A program made the translations under genes and the position numbers. Positions 47,807-57,374 of a stretch of 64,000 bases of DNA are shown piece after piece. The notes beneath the pieces were generated by a model. It was not told where the DNA came from. It did not search any database and worked only from the letters and a program-made list of their open reading frames with translations. The stretch's first letter is position 1. Every line of letters starts with the position of its first letter. Origin of the DNA: Aerococcaceae bacterium DSM 111020 (GTDB taxonomy: Bacteria > Bacillota > Bacilli > Lactobacillales > Aerococcaceae); assembly GCA_015863185.1 (NCBI GenBank), contig JACBXP010000005.1, positions 62,001-126,000 on the forward strand. The letters run 5' to 3'.

Positions 47807-50800
47807 ATGTTATTCAATGTTAAAAGTGCCTATTCGCTACTACACAGTACGGTAACCATTGATGAATATATTAATTCAGCCAAGCGGTATGGTTATCAGT
47901 CCATTGGATTGGCAGATGTTAACGTTCTTCACGGTGTTTATGAGTTTTATAAAAAGACACAACAAGCTGAGATGAAGCCATTAATAGGGATGACATTGCA
48001 ATTACCCGGCATGTATCACACAGAAGCCATTCAACATTATCTTATTTATGCATTGAATTATGAAGGATATTTGGCTTTGATTGAATTGTCATATTTAACA
48101 TCTAAAAAACCTCTTCCGATTGAAAAGATTTGGCAATCCATTCATTCTAATAATGAGTATTTGGTGATGATTATTGCTGATAGGCGACATGAATTTTTTC
48201 AAGCTATTTTTAGAGAGCAATATCAACAGGCGCATAAATTATTATCCTTTTATCAAAATCACCTGACACAAAACCCTTATATTGGTGTTTCTATCTATCC
48301 ATTGAATAAGGTTGAGTTGTCTTATTTGAATGAATTTGCTAAAGAAAATGCACTGACTTTAGTTATAGGTCAGCCTGTTGAGATGCTGGAGTCGACCGAT
48401 GCATTTAGTTTACAAGTTCTAAAAGCAATCGATGATCATGAAACGCATCTGGAACGCTCTCTCATGGATAGTAAGGGAGTCAATTATTTATATCGATTCG
48501 ATGATTTAAAGTCCATGTATATTCAAGCAGGATTAGAAGACATTGTTAAAAATACACAATTATTGACAGAGAAAATACAAGTAACCTTTCCGGATACCGA
48601 ATTATTATTTCCTAGTTATCAGACAGATTCAGGCCAATCGTCAGACGAAATGTTGGAAGAGCTGACGATGAATGCATTACACAAGAAAAGTTTAGCGCCA
48701 GAACCTGCTTATGTGGAACGGTTAAATCACGAATTATCCATTATTACAGAAATGGGGTTCAGTGATTATTTTTTAATTGTGTGGGATATCATTGCCTACT
48801 GTCGACAAAATCATATTCAATTAGGATCCGGTCGCGGTTCTGCACCAGGGTCATTAGTTGCCTATTTATTAGAAATAACATCGGTCGATCCGATTTATTA
48901 TGATTTATTATTTGAACGATTTTTAAATCCTGAACGATATACGATGCCAGATATTGATATCGATATTCCGGATATCAAACGAGGTCAAGTACTGAATTAC
49001 GTTAAAGAAAAATATGGCTATCATCAAGTTGCTCAAATCATCACATTTGGAACTTTCGGAGCCAAACAATCAATCCGGGATACCTTACGAGTCTTAGGTG
49101 CTGATTCAGAGGAGTTAAAATTATGGTCTAATAGTATTCCTACAGATCAAAATCAATTGATGACCTTAGAACGAGCGTATAATGAGTCAGATGAATTACG
49201 TCAAATAGTTCAATCAAATCCTGAGAACCAAGAGCTATTTAAAGTTGCACTAAAGATTGAAGGATTACCGAGACATACCTCAACCCATGCTGCGGCCGTC
49301 GTGATTTATGACCAACCTTTAAAAAATATTATTCCAATATTGGATAATCAGGACAATCTTTTACTCACGCAATTTACCATGTATGATGTTGAAGAGATCG
49401 GCTTATTGAAGATGGACTTTTTAGGGTTAAGGAATTTGACAATTCTGGATAATATACTAAAAAGACTTGATGATGATGGTATATCTCTTGATATTGAAAA
49501 TATTCCTAAAGATGACCAGCAGACGATAAAAATATTTCAACAAGCTGAAACAAATGGAGTATTTCAATTTGAATCCCCTGGTATTAAACGGGTCTTAGTG
49601 CGTCTTAAACCAGAGCGTTTTGAAGATATTGTTGCTGTCAATGCGCTCTATCGTCCCGGTCCGATGCAACAAATTGATCATTTTATTAAAAGACGCCATG
49701 GCCAAGAAGCTATTGACTATATTGTTCCTGAATTGGAACCTATTTTGAGTAAAACTTATGGCATTATCGTTTATCAAGAGCAGGTCATGCAAATATTAGT
49801 TCAAATGGGTGGCTTCTCATTTGGTCAAGCCGATGTTTTGCGAAGAGCGATGAGCAAAAAACAAGCGCATATCATGGAAGAACAACGTGTCCGATTTATT
49901 GAAGGAGCCAAAGAGCGGGGCTTCGAAGAATCTGTGGCACATCAAGTTTATGATTATATCTATGCCTTCAGTAATTATGGATTTAACCGAGCGCATGCTG
50001 TGGCATATTCTACTTTGGCTTATCAATTAGCCTATCTAAAAGCTCATTATCCGCTGTATTTTTATCAAGCAATTATTAATAGTGGCAGTTCACAAAATAC
50101 GTCTTACATCAGCATGATAAATGAAGCGAAACGTCGTTTAAGTAAAGATTTATTAGGTATTGATGTTAACGAGAGTGACGTTAATTTTACCATCGAGAAC
50201 CAACAATTGCGCGTAGGACTATCAGCTATAAAAGGGATTCGGAAAGAATTAATGATGCATTTAATCGATGATCGTCAATTGATTGGACCTTACAAAGATT
50301 ATTTCAATTTTTTACAGCGATTACCTAAGAAATTCCTCAACAAAGAGACGATTGTCCCAATCATTGCTGTGGGTGCACTAGATGGATTAGGCTATAGTCG
50401 TGCCACTTTGATGCATAATTTAGAAACCTTGATCCAAAGCGTGGAATATAGTGGTGCTAATATTAGTTTATTTAAAGAATTGGAACCACGAATTGAGCCA
50501 ATCGAAGAATATGACTTAATGGAAAAAATTCAACTTGAAAGAGAATATCTAGGATTTGCTTTATCAGGCCATCCGATGGATCATTTTATCCCAATAATTC
50601 AGCAACACAATCAATTGATGTTGATTGAAGAGTTGTCTGAAGTAACTAATAATCGAACGATTGAAACCATTGGATTAATCGAAGCAATTAAGATTATTCA
50701 AACAAAAAAAGGGGACGATATGGCTTTCGTGACTTTGAGTGATGAATTTTATCAGATTGAAGGGGTCATATTCCCACAAGTTTTTAATCGGAGTCAATCT

Positions 50801-51154
50801 TTATTAAATCAATATCAAATTGTCCATGTTAAAGGTAAAAAATCCACCAATAAAAGAGGAAATCAGCAAATAATAATCAATCATATGTCAGATGCTAGAA
50901 ACTTAATGCAACAAACAACATTAAATGCACCAGAATATTGTTATATTAAAGTAAATAATTTTCCCAAAGCCGTAAGAGCGATTGAAAAATTAAAAGAACT
51001 AGCTAAAATGCACCCGGGGCCGACGGTTATTATATTAGTGGATTCAAATTATCGAACCATTCAATTAAATGCTGAATATAATATCAGTTATTCTCAACAT
51101 ATTCAAAGTAAAGTTCGCGATATTTTTTCCAATTCTCAAGTGATTTTCCAATAA
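47807..51154 (+). CDS. dnaE: DNA polymerase III alpha subunit DnaE
   Basis: Second replicative polymerase, thought to extend primers before handing over to PolC. The 1115-aa protein has an N-terminal PHP domain starting FNVKSAYSLLHST, in which the usual HxH of active PHP sites is missing. The palm has GSGRGSAPGSLVAYLL (about 340) and PDIDIDIPD. The AVNALYRPGPM and FNRAHAVAYSTLAYQLAYLK blocks and a C-terminal OB fold (about 950-1030) follow. RBS AAGGAGG. Confidence 0.96.
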   Translation: MLFNVKSAYSLLHSTVTIDEYINSAKRYGYQSIGLADVNVLHGVYEFYKKTQQAEMKPLIGMTLQLPGMYHTEAIQHYLIYALNYEGYLALIELSYLTSKKPLPIEKIWQSIHSNNEYLVMIIADRRHEFFQAIFREQYQQAHKLLSFYQNHLTQNPYIGVSIYPLNKVELSYLNEFAKENALTLVIGQPVEMLESTDAFSLQVLKAIDDHETHLERSLMDSKGVNYLYRFDDLKSMYIQAGLEDIVKNTQLLTEKIQVTFPDTELLFPSYQTDSGQSSDEMLEELTMNALHKKSLAPEPAYVERLNHELSIITEMGFSDYFLIVWDIIAYCRQNHIQLGSGRGSAPGSLVAYLLEITSVDPIYYDLLFERFLNPERYTMPDIDIDIPDIKRGQVLNYVKEKYGYHQVAQIITFGTFGAKQSIRDTLRVLGADSEELKLWSNSIPTDQNQLMTLERAYNESDELRQIVQSNPENQELFKVALKIEGLPRHTSTHAAAVVIYDQPLKNIIPILDNQDNLLLTQFTMYDVEEIGLLKMDFLGLRNLTILDNILKRLDDDGISLDIENIPKDDQQTIKIFQQAETNGVFQFESPGIKRVLVRLKPERFEDIVAVNALYRPGPMQQIDHFIKRRHGQEAIDYIVPELEPILSKTYGIIVYQEQVMQILVQMGGFSFGQADVLRRAMSKKQAHIMEEQRVRFIEGAKERGFEESVAHQVYDYIYAFSNYGFNRAHAVAYSTLAYQLAYLKAHYPLYFYQAIINSGSSQNTSYISMINEAKRRLSKDLLGIDVNESDVNFTIENQQLRVGLSAIKGIRKELMMHLIDDRQLIGPYKDYFNFLQRLPKKFLNKETIVPIIAVGALDGLGYSRATLMHNLETLIQSVEYSGANISLFKELEPRIEPIEEYDLMEKIQLEREYLGFALSGHPMDHFIPIIQQHNQLMLIEELSEVTNNRTIETIGLIEAIKIIQTKKGDDMAFVTLSDEFYQIEGVIFPQVFNRSQSLLNQYQIVHVKGKKSTNKRGNQQIIINHMSDARNLMQQTTLNAPEYCYIKVNNFPKAVRAIEKLKELAKMHPGPTVIILVDSNYRTIQLNAEYNISYSQHIQSKVRDIFSNSQVIFQ

Positions 51155-51237
51155 ACTGAGATTGGTATCGTATTCATTCATAATATCATTAAAAAGATAT
51201 GACTTAATCAAGGATAAGTGATAAAATAAACACGTGG

Positions 51238-51259
51238 TATACTGATACTTCTAGTATCA
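51238..51259 (+). promoter_or_regulatory. pfkA promoter with overlapping palindrome
   Basis: Extended -10 TGGTATACT (TATACT 51238-51243) without a clear -35 box. Directly over the expected start point is TGATACT-TCT-AGTATCA (51243-51259), a perfect 7-bp inverted repeat, a candidate repressor site for the glycolytic pair pfkA-pyk. Confidence 0.5.
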
Positions 51260-51286
51260 ATTTATAATTAGAGGTGAGTTATATAG

Positions 51287-52255
51287 ATGAAACGTATCGC
51301 AGTACTTACGAGCGGTGGCGATGCCCCAGGAATGAATGCCGCAATTCGTGCAGTGGTGGAACAAGGATTGCATCATGGTATTGAAGTTTATGGAGTCTAT
51401 TATGGATTTAAAGGGCTTGTCGAAGGCAATATGCGTCTTCTAAGTGTGAATGATGTCTCTCATAATATTAAATTAGGAGGAACATTCTTATACTCTGCCC
51501 GTTATCCTGAGTTTAAAGATGTCGAAATTCAAAAAATAGCCATTGATCAAATGAAACGTCAAAAAATTGAAGGCTTAATCGTTATTGGTGGGGACGGATC
51601 TTTCCAAGGTGCATTATCTCTAACTAAGTTAGGATTCCCAGCCATAGGTATTCCTGGGACCATTGATAATGATATCCCAGCAACGGAATATACGATTGGA
51701 TTTGATTCAGCGGTGAGTGTTGCATTAGATGCGATTGATAAAATTTCTGACACAGCGGCTTCACATAATCGAACATTTGTTGTGGAAGTAATGGGACGTC
51801 ATGCCGGTGATATTGCTATTTGGGCTGGTGTTGCTTCTGGAGCTGATGCGATTTTGATTCCTGAATCAGAATATGATTTAAATGAAATCGTAGAAAGCGT
51901 CGAAAAAGGTCGCCGAAGTGGGAAAGATTATTCTATGATTATCCTAGCTGAGGGCGTTGATCAAGTAGAAGATTTTGTAGAGAAATATAAAGCTCTCGCA
52001 CCAGAACAAGAAGTTCGGGGAATCTCGCTATCCCATATTCAACGCGGAGGATCACCTACAGCAAGGGATCGAGTTTTTGCCACATTAATGGGAGCTCGAG
52101 CGATAGATATGTTGTTAGATGGTAAAGAAGGTATTTATTTAGGAATTCGAAATGAACAATTAGCAATCTTTGATATTGTTCAAGCATTAGAATCAAAAGA
52201 ACACACTGTTCGTGGAGATTTAATCCAATTGAACAGAAGTTTAACGCAAAGATAA
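51287..52255 (+). CDS. pfkA: 6-phosphofructokinase
   Basis: ATP-dependent phosphorylation of fructose-6-phosphate, the committed glycolytic step; 322 aa. TSGGDAPGMNAAIRAVV, IGGDGS, the PGTIDNDI catalytic loop, and the HIQRGGSPTARDR effector/substrate-binding region are all present, matching the bacterial allosteric type. GAGGTG lies before the ATG. pyk follows after 14 bp, forming a two-gene glycolytic operon next to dnaE as in other Lactobacillales. Confidence 0.97.
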   Translation: MKRIAVLTSGGDAPGMNAAIRAVVEQGLHHGIEVYGVYYGFKGLVEGNMRLLSVNDVSHNIKLGGTFLYSARYPEFKDVEIQKIAIDQMKRQKIEGLIVIGGDGSFQGALSLTKLGFPAIGIPGTIDNDIPATEYTIGFDSAVSVALDAIDKISDTAASHNRTFVVEVMGRHAGDIAIWAGVASGADAILIPESEYDLNEIVESVEKGRRSGKDYSMIILAEGVDQVEDFVEKYKALAPEQEVRGISLSHIQRGGSPTARDRVFATLMGARAIDMLLDGKEGIYLGIRNEQLAIFDIVQALESKEHTVRGDLIQLNRSLTQR

Positions 52256-52269
52256 GGAGTATACTTTTA

Positions 52270-54027
52270 ATGAAAAAAACTAAAATTGTTTGTACATTGG
52301 GTCCAGCGACTGATTCACAAGAAACAATGGAAGCCATTATTAAAGCTGGTATGAATGTTGCACGTTTCAACTTCTCACACGGAGATCATGAAGAGCAATT
52401 GGAACGTTTCAACAAACTTAAAGCAGCTCGTGAGAATACTAGTCCTAATGTAGCAATGCTTTTAGATACAAAAGGGCCTGAGATTCGGACACATTTAATG
52501 AAAGACAATCTTGTAGAATTGATTCAAGGTACGACAGTTAAGATTACAATGGATGAGGTTGAAGGAACAAGTGAGAAATTCTCTGTTTCCTATGAAGGTC
52601 TTATTGATGATGTTGAACTGGGTGGTCATATCTTATTAGATGATGGACTTATTGATTTATTAATTACAGATATTGATTATGAAAACCGTGAAATTATTAC
52701 TGAAGTTCAAAATAGCGGAATCATTAAATCACGTAAAGGTGTGAACGTTCCAAATGTTTCCTTGAACCTTCCAGCCATCACTGAAAAAGATGAGGCTGAT
52801 ATTCGTTTTGGTGTTCGCCAAGGGATTGACTTTATTGCAGCATCATTTGTTCGTCGTGCTAGTGATGTCTTAGCAATCCGCGAAGTGTTAGAAGAAGAAG
52901 GAGATACTTCTGTAAAAATCATTTCTAAGATTGAAAACCAAGAAGGTGTCGATAATATTGAAGACATTCTTGAAGTTTCTGACGGGATTATGGTCGCTCG
53001 TGGTGACTTAGGGGTTGAAATTCCAACAGCGGATGTACCTATCTACCAAAAAGAAATCATCCGTAAATGTAATGAAGCCGGTAAACCTGTTATCACAGCA
53101 ACACAAATGCTGGATTCAATGCAATCAAATCCACGTCCAACACGTGCAGAAGCAGGTGATGTGGCGAATGCTATCTTTGATGGAACCGATGCAGTCATGT
53201 TATCTGGTGAAACTGCAGCCGGAGATTATCCTTTAGAAGCTGTGCAAACAATGGCAAGTATTTGTGTTCGTACTGAAGAAGCACTGATTGGACAAGATAA
53301 AGTAGCCTTGAAATCTTATGATAAAGGCGATCTTACTGAAGCGATTGGTCAAGCGGTAGGACATACGGCTCGAAACTTAGGTATTGAAACAATCGTTGCA
53401 GCGACAACTTCAGGACATACAGCGCAAATGATTTCTAAATATCGTCCTAAAGCGAATATCCTTGCAGCAACATTTGATGAGCGTGTTAATCGTCAACTCG
53501 CATTAACATGGGGAGTTCATGCTTATGTGATCGAGACACCTGATACAACAGATGAAATGTTAGATTTAGCAACAGAATTATCTATCAAAGAAGGCTTCGC
53601 ACATGAAGGTGATCTTATTATCATCACTGCAGGAGTACCTGTACATGAAACTGGAACCACTAACTTAATGAAAGTACAACAAATCGGTACTAAATTATTG
53701 AATGGTGAAGGTGTTGGTAATGGTAACTTCATCGGTAAAGCAGTCTTGGCTGAAAGTGCGGATGATGCGAATACACGTACTTTACCAGGTTCTGTACTTG
53801 TTTTACGTACTTCTGACAAAGATTATATGCCAGCAATTGAAAAAGCTGGTGCATTAATTGTTGAACAGGGTGGTATTACATCTCACGCTGCAATTGTGGG
53901 TATCGAATTAGGAATTCCAGTAATTGTTGCGGCAGAAGGAGCCTTTGATACGATTGAAGATAATCAATTAATTACTGTTGACGCTCGTCGCGGTGTGGTG
54001 TATAAAGGTGCGACAGTCGCAATTTAA
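52270..54027 (+). CDS. pyk: pyruvate kinase with C-terminal PEP-utiliser domain
   Basis: Converts phosphoenolpyruvate and ADP to pyruvate and ATP. The 585-aa protein has the barrel with KTKIVCTLGPATDS, the KIENQEGVDN active-site Lys, the MVARGDLGVEIP loop and ITATQMLDSM. An extra C-terminal domain (about 475-585) contains LVVEQGGITSHAAI-like sequence, homologous to the phospho-His domain of PEP-utilising enzymes, as in Bacillus and many Lactobacillales. RBS AAGGAG. A terminator follows. Confidence 0.97.
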   Translation: MKKTKIVCTLGPATDSQETMEAIIKAGMNVARFNFSHGDHEEQLERFNKLKAARENTSPNVAMLLDTKGPEIRTHLMKDNLVELIQGTTVKITMDEVEGTSEKFSVSYEGLIDDVELGGHILLDDGLIDLLITDIDYENREIITEVQNSGIIKSRKGVNVPNVSLNLPAITEKDEADIRFGVRQGIDFIAASFVRRASDVLAIREVLEEEGDTSVKIISKIENQEGVDNIEDILEVSDGIMVARGDLGVEIPTADVPIYQKEIIRKCNEAGKPVITATQMLDSMQSNPRPTRAEAGDVANAIFDGTDAVMLSGETAAGDYPLEAVQTMASICVRTEEALIGQDKVALKSYDKGDLTEAIGQAVGHTARNLGIETIVAATTSGHTAQMISKYRPKANILAATFDERVNRQLALTWGVHAYVIETPDTTDEMLDLATELSIKEGFAHEGDLIIITAGVPVHETGTTNLMKVQQIGTKLLNGEGVGNGNFIGKAVLAESADDANTRTLPGSVLVLRTSDKDYMPAIEKAGALIVEQGGITSHAAIVGIELGIPVIVAAEGAFDTIEDNQLITVDARRGVVYKGATVAI

Positions 54028-54042
54028 TATACATCTTGATTT

Positions 54043-54078
54043 AATACCGAACTTTCATTAAGTTCGGTATTTTTTTAT
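54043..54078 (+). terminator. rho-independent terminator after pyk
   Basis: Perfect AATACCGAACTT (54043-54054) / AAGTTCGGTATT (54060-54071), seven T. Confidence 0.9.
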
Positions 54079-54155
54079 TGCTATTTATGAAAGATATTTC
54101 TTTATAGCTTAAAATATGAGAAAATAAGATGTATGGGTGAGAAAGTAGGGATATT

Positions 54156-55031
54156 ATGTTACAAGGTGAGATAATCGAGGCTAAGATTTATGATGAAAAT
54201 GAAGCAAATTATTTTGCCCAATATGAAGGGCGTACATTTGCTTTAGCAAAAGAAACACTTGAAGATGAGTTTGAGAATGGGCAATTAGTTGAAGGAATGT
54301 ATTATCAAGATCAGGACCAAAATGATCGCATTCAACTAGATCTTCCCAATGCGCGATTAGATTATTTTGGATGGGGGACCGTTCAATTAAAACGAACAGA
54401 TATTGGTGTCTTTGTTGATATTGGTTTATATAACAAAGATATTGCCGTTTCTTATGATGATTTACCAGAAGACACTGAATTATGGCCTCACAAAGGGGAC
54501 CGCTTGATGATTCGTTTAGAGGTCGATAATAAAGGAAGACTTTGGGGTAAGCCGGTTCGAACAGAGAATCGACAACAAATGAAACGAAAAGCACCTGCTC
54601 GACTACTGAATCAAGATGTAGAATGCACGGTGTATCGACATTTGGATGTGGGAGTTCAAGCGAATACGAATGAAGATTATGATGCGTTTATTCATGAATC
54701 AGAATATTTTGGGACATTAAGATTAGGTCAAGTCGTGCAAGGGCGGGTCATTGATGTTCACGCTGATGGAAGAATCAATGTCTCCTTAAAACCTCGAGCA
54801 CATGAAGTCATCGAAGATGATGCAAAAATGATTTTAACTCTATTAGAGAAAATCCCAAGTCATAAACTTCCGCTTCATGATAAGTCAAAGCCACAAGACA
54901 TCAAAAACCAATTAGGAATTAGTAAAGGACAATTCAAAAGAGCCATCGGTACTTTATTAAAAAATGGCTATATTAAACAAACGATTGGTGAAGGTATTGA
55001 ATTAATCAAAGATGTGACAAAGAATGACTGA
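54156..55031 (+). CDS. cvfB: CvfB/YitL family S1 RNA-binding protein
   Basis: 291-aa protein with tandem S1-like domains: one with WGTVQLKRTDIGVFVDIGL at about 70-90 and another with LGQVVQGRVIDVHADGRINVSLKP at about 190-215. A C-terminal winged helix (QLGISKGQFKRAIGTLLKNGYI) follows. The S. aureus homologue regulates virulence genes and binds RNA. The gene overlaps the recombinase gene by 8 bp. Confidence 0.9.
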   Translation: MLQGEIIEAKIYDENEANYFAQYEGRTFALAKETLEDEFENGQLVEGMYYQDQDQNDRIQLDLPNARLDYFGWGTVQLKRTDIGVFVDIGLYNKDIAVSYDDLPEDTELWPHKGDRLMIRLEVDNKGRLWGKPVRTENRQQMKRKAPARLLNQDVECTVYRHLDVGVQANTNEDYDAFIHESEYFGTLRLGQVVQGRVIDVHADGRINVSLKPRAHEVIEDDAKMILTLLEKIPSHKLPLHDKSKPQDIKNQLGISKGQFKRAIGTLLKNGYIKQTIGEGIELIKDVTKND

Positions 55032-55920
55032 ATTGATCAATGATTTTTTGCGTTATTTACAGATTGATCAAGGTAGAAGTGAGAATACGATTCAAAGTTA
55101 TCGCTTGGATCTCATAAAGTTTGCGGACTACCTGAATAATCATCATGCAGAACTTCCAATTACTGCTATCGATCAATCAATGATTCAAGAATATCTTGCA
55201 TATATGCGTGAGCAAAATTATGCAGCCAGTACCACGCAACGAATGCTCTCGTCACTAAGACAATTCTTTAACTATTTATTACGTGAAAAAATTATTGAAA
55301 AAAGTCCGATGACACTGGTTGATAGTCCTAAAAAGCAAAAGCATCTTCCTGATACATTATCGATGAAACAGGTCGAACAGATTATAGAAGCAGTAGATAT
55401 CAATACGAATCATGGCTTAAGAGATCGAGCTATTTTTGAGTTAATGTATGCGACAGGGCTTAGAGTTTCTGAATTGATTCATTTGAAGATGGATGAGATA
55501 CATTTGAGTTTAGGATTTATTCAAACAGTTGGAAAAGGAAATAAGGAGCGGATTATTCCGTTAGGAGAAGAAGCTGCTTATTGGTTGGAAAGATATTTAA
55601 ATGAAATACGGTATGTATTTGCTCAAAAGAGTTCTACGCCGTCAAACAGTGTTTTTTTAACGCATCGTGGCAAACCTTTTACTCGACAAGGAATATGGAA
55701 AAATTTGAAAAAATATGTCAAATTAGCAGGAATTTCAGTCAATGTCACACCTCATATGTTACGCCATTCTTTTGCAACTCATTTATTAGAAAATGGGGCA
55801 GATTTAAGAATGGTTCAAGAATTATTAGGACATTCAGATATATCAACAACCCAAATATATACGCATATATCTAAATATCGTTTACAAGAAGTTTACCGCC
55901 GTGCTCATCCACGTGCATAG
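55024..55920 (+). CDS. xerD: tyrosine recombinase XerD
   Basis: Site-specific recombinase that resolves chromosome dimers at dif. The 298-aa protein has an N-terminal SAM-like core-binding domain (1-90) and a catalytic domain with Arg in [13 protein letters not shown], Lys in [12 protein letters not shown], the HxxR box [17 protein letters not shown], and the active Tyr in [10 protein letters not shown]. Its place before deoB and scpA fits XerD of related genera; overall length and C-terminus are normal. Confidence 0.93.
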   Translation: MTELINDFLRYLQIDQGRSENTIQSYRLDLIKFADYLNNHHAELPITAIDQSMIQEYLAYMREQNYAASTTQRMLSSLRQFFNYLLREKIIEKSPMTLVDSPKKQKHLPDTLSMKQVEQIIEAVDINTNHGLRDRAIFELMYATGLRVSELIHLKMDEIHLSLGFIQTVGKGNKERIIPLGEEAAYWLERYLNEIRYVFAQKSSTPSNSVFLTHRGKPFTRQGIWKNLKKYVKLAGISVNVTPHMLRHSFATHLLENGADLRMVQELLGHSDISTTQIYTHISKYRLQEVYRRAHPRA

Positions 55921-55933
55921 AAAGGAAAATGAT

Positions 55934-56059
55934 ATGACATTTAATAGAATTCATTTAATTGTACTAGATTCAGTGGGGATTGGAGAAGCCCCAGATGCAG
56001 CAGAATTTAATGATATGGGGGCCCATACATTAGGACATATCGCAGAAACAGCCGGTTAA
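55934..56059 (+). pseudogene. deoB: phosphopentomutase remnant (first 41 codons of deoB)
   Basis: AAAGGAAAA precedes ATG 55934. The translation begins [20 protein letters not shown] and continues to [13 protein letters not shown], the very conserved DeoB N-terminus with the metal-ligand Asp in [12 protein letters not shown]. It then hits TAA (56057) instead of continuing for about 350 more residues. The sequence switches there into scpA. The remnant cannot encode an enzyme. Confidence 0.9.
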
Positions 56060-56091
56060 AGGAACAAGATATTGATATTAATGATATTCCC

Positions 56092-56721
56092 ATGACAGAA
56101 ATTACGGAACAATATCTCGCTTATATAAAACAAATGCAAGAATATGAGTTGAATATTATCGGTGATTATCTTGTGATGGCAGCGACATTATTAGAAATCA
56201 AATCTAAACTCTTATTGCCGATTGAACCTGCTGGTGAAATAGAAGAGGATTATGAAGAAGATCCTCGTTTTGAATTAGTACAACAACTGCTTTTATACCA
56301 ACAATTTCAATCAGTGGCAGATGAACTAGAAGACATGTCTGATTCACGGCAAAAAAGTTACACTAGACCGATGGCGGATTTATCTTCTTATACTCAATTT
56401 GTTCCTTTGGAAGAGAATGAGATCACAATGACAGAATTAACAACTTATTTCGAACACGTTTTGTTAAAATTTCAACAAAGAAATCCCACACTTGATGAGA
56501 TCCAAACAGAAGATATTTCGGTAGGGGATCAGATTCACTATTTGCAAGAATGTCTAAAGAAATCAAAAACGATTGCTTTTTCTCAAACACTTGAAAGCGG
56601 AACGAGACCAGAAATTATTTCAACTTTTTTAGCTATGCTAGAATTAGTTCGAAAAAATCAAGTACTCTTTAAACAAGAAGAACGAGCAGGAGAGATTTAT
56701 ATGATGAGGGTGGAGAAGTGA
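56092..56721 (+). pseudogene. scpA: N-terminally truncated segregation and condensation protein ScpA
   Basis: Kleisin subunit linking SMC heads and ScpB. ScpA-like sequence starts at about 56056 ([24 protein letters not shown]) without the conserved front segment (family pattern EGPLDLLLHLI). The first ATG is 56092, inside DIPMTE, giving 209 aa against about 240-260 in relatives. EYELNIIGDYLVMAATLLEIKSKLLLP and the C-terminal winged helix look intact. No good RBS precedes the ATG; AAAGGA at 56058 could serve a non-standard start. It may be non-functional or partly functional. It overlaps scpB. Confidence 0.85.
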
Positions 56722-57359
56722 CAGATAATTTATCAACAAGAATTCAAGCTATTTTATTTGTATCAGGAGATGAAGGAGTCACACTCTCAGCTATTGCAGA
56801 TGCTTTAAAGGTAAAGAAAATAGAAGTAAAGAATCAACTGCATAATTTAAAGAACACAATAACTGAAAATGACATGTCGCCTGTGGAAATAATAGTCACA
56901 GGTGATCATTATCGCTTCATTACAAAGAGACAATATGCGGAAGATGTGGAACGATTTGCTCAAAATACTGTTCATCAGCCATTAACACGTGCTGCGATTG
57001 AAACCTTAGCCATTATTGCTTATCGTCAACCCATCACACGTGTTGGAATTGATGAAATTCGTGGCGTTTCATCTCAGAGCATGATTCAACGTTTGATTAG
57101 TAGGCAATTGGTCCGTGAGATGGGAAGAATCGAAGCACCGGGTAGGCCTTATTTATATGGTGTAACCCATTATTTTCTGGACTATTTTGGTTTGAGTGAT
57201 CTATCCGAGCTTCCTCCAATCGAATCTTTGGCCTTGAATGTTGAACTATCTTCAGAAGAATTATTTAAAGATAAGCAATGGGTGATTGAGAGTGAGAACA
57301 ATCAAAAAATCAATGAAGAGGATAATGAAACAACATTTCCTTTTGAATCAGAAAGTTAA
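56718..57359 (+). CDS. scpB: segregation and condensation protein ScpB
   Basis: Winged-helix dimer of the SMC-ScpAB condensin, 213 aa. IQAILFVSGDEGVTLSAIADAL, the LETLAIIAYRQPITRVGIDEIRGV block and the GRPYLYGVT segment identify it. GTG start overlapping the scpA TGA (GTGA), with GGAGAA upstream, so it depends on the scpA transcript and probably on coupled translation. The acidic C-terminal tail is variable in the family. Confidence 0.94.
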   Translation: MTDNLSTRIQAILFVSGDEGVTLSAIADALKVKKIEVKNQLHNLKNTITENDMSPVEIIVTGDHYRFITKRQYAEDVERFAQNTVHQPLTRAAIETLAIIAYRQPITRVGIDEIRGVSSQSMIQRLISRQLVREMGRIEAPGRPYLYGVTHYFLDYFGLSDLSELPPIESLALNVELSSEELFKDKQWVIESENNQKINEEDNETTFPFESES

Positions 57360-57374
57360 ATTTGAGGAGAGAAT

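Noticed and set aside
54181-54594. A 137-codon open frame opposite cvfB
   Set aside because: cvfB is a clear family member on the + strand; the antisense frame has no plausible start signals.
55024-55920. The tyrosine recombinase as a phage or mobile-element integrase
   Set aside because: Length, motifs and position upstream of the deoB/scpAB region fit chromosomal XerD; no att sites, tRNA or phage genes are nearby.
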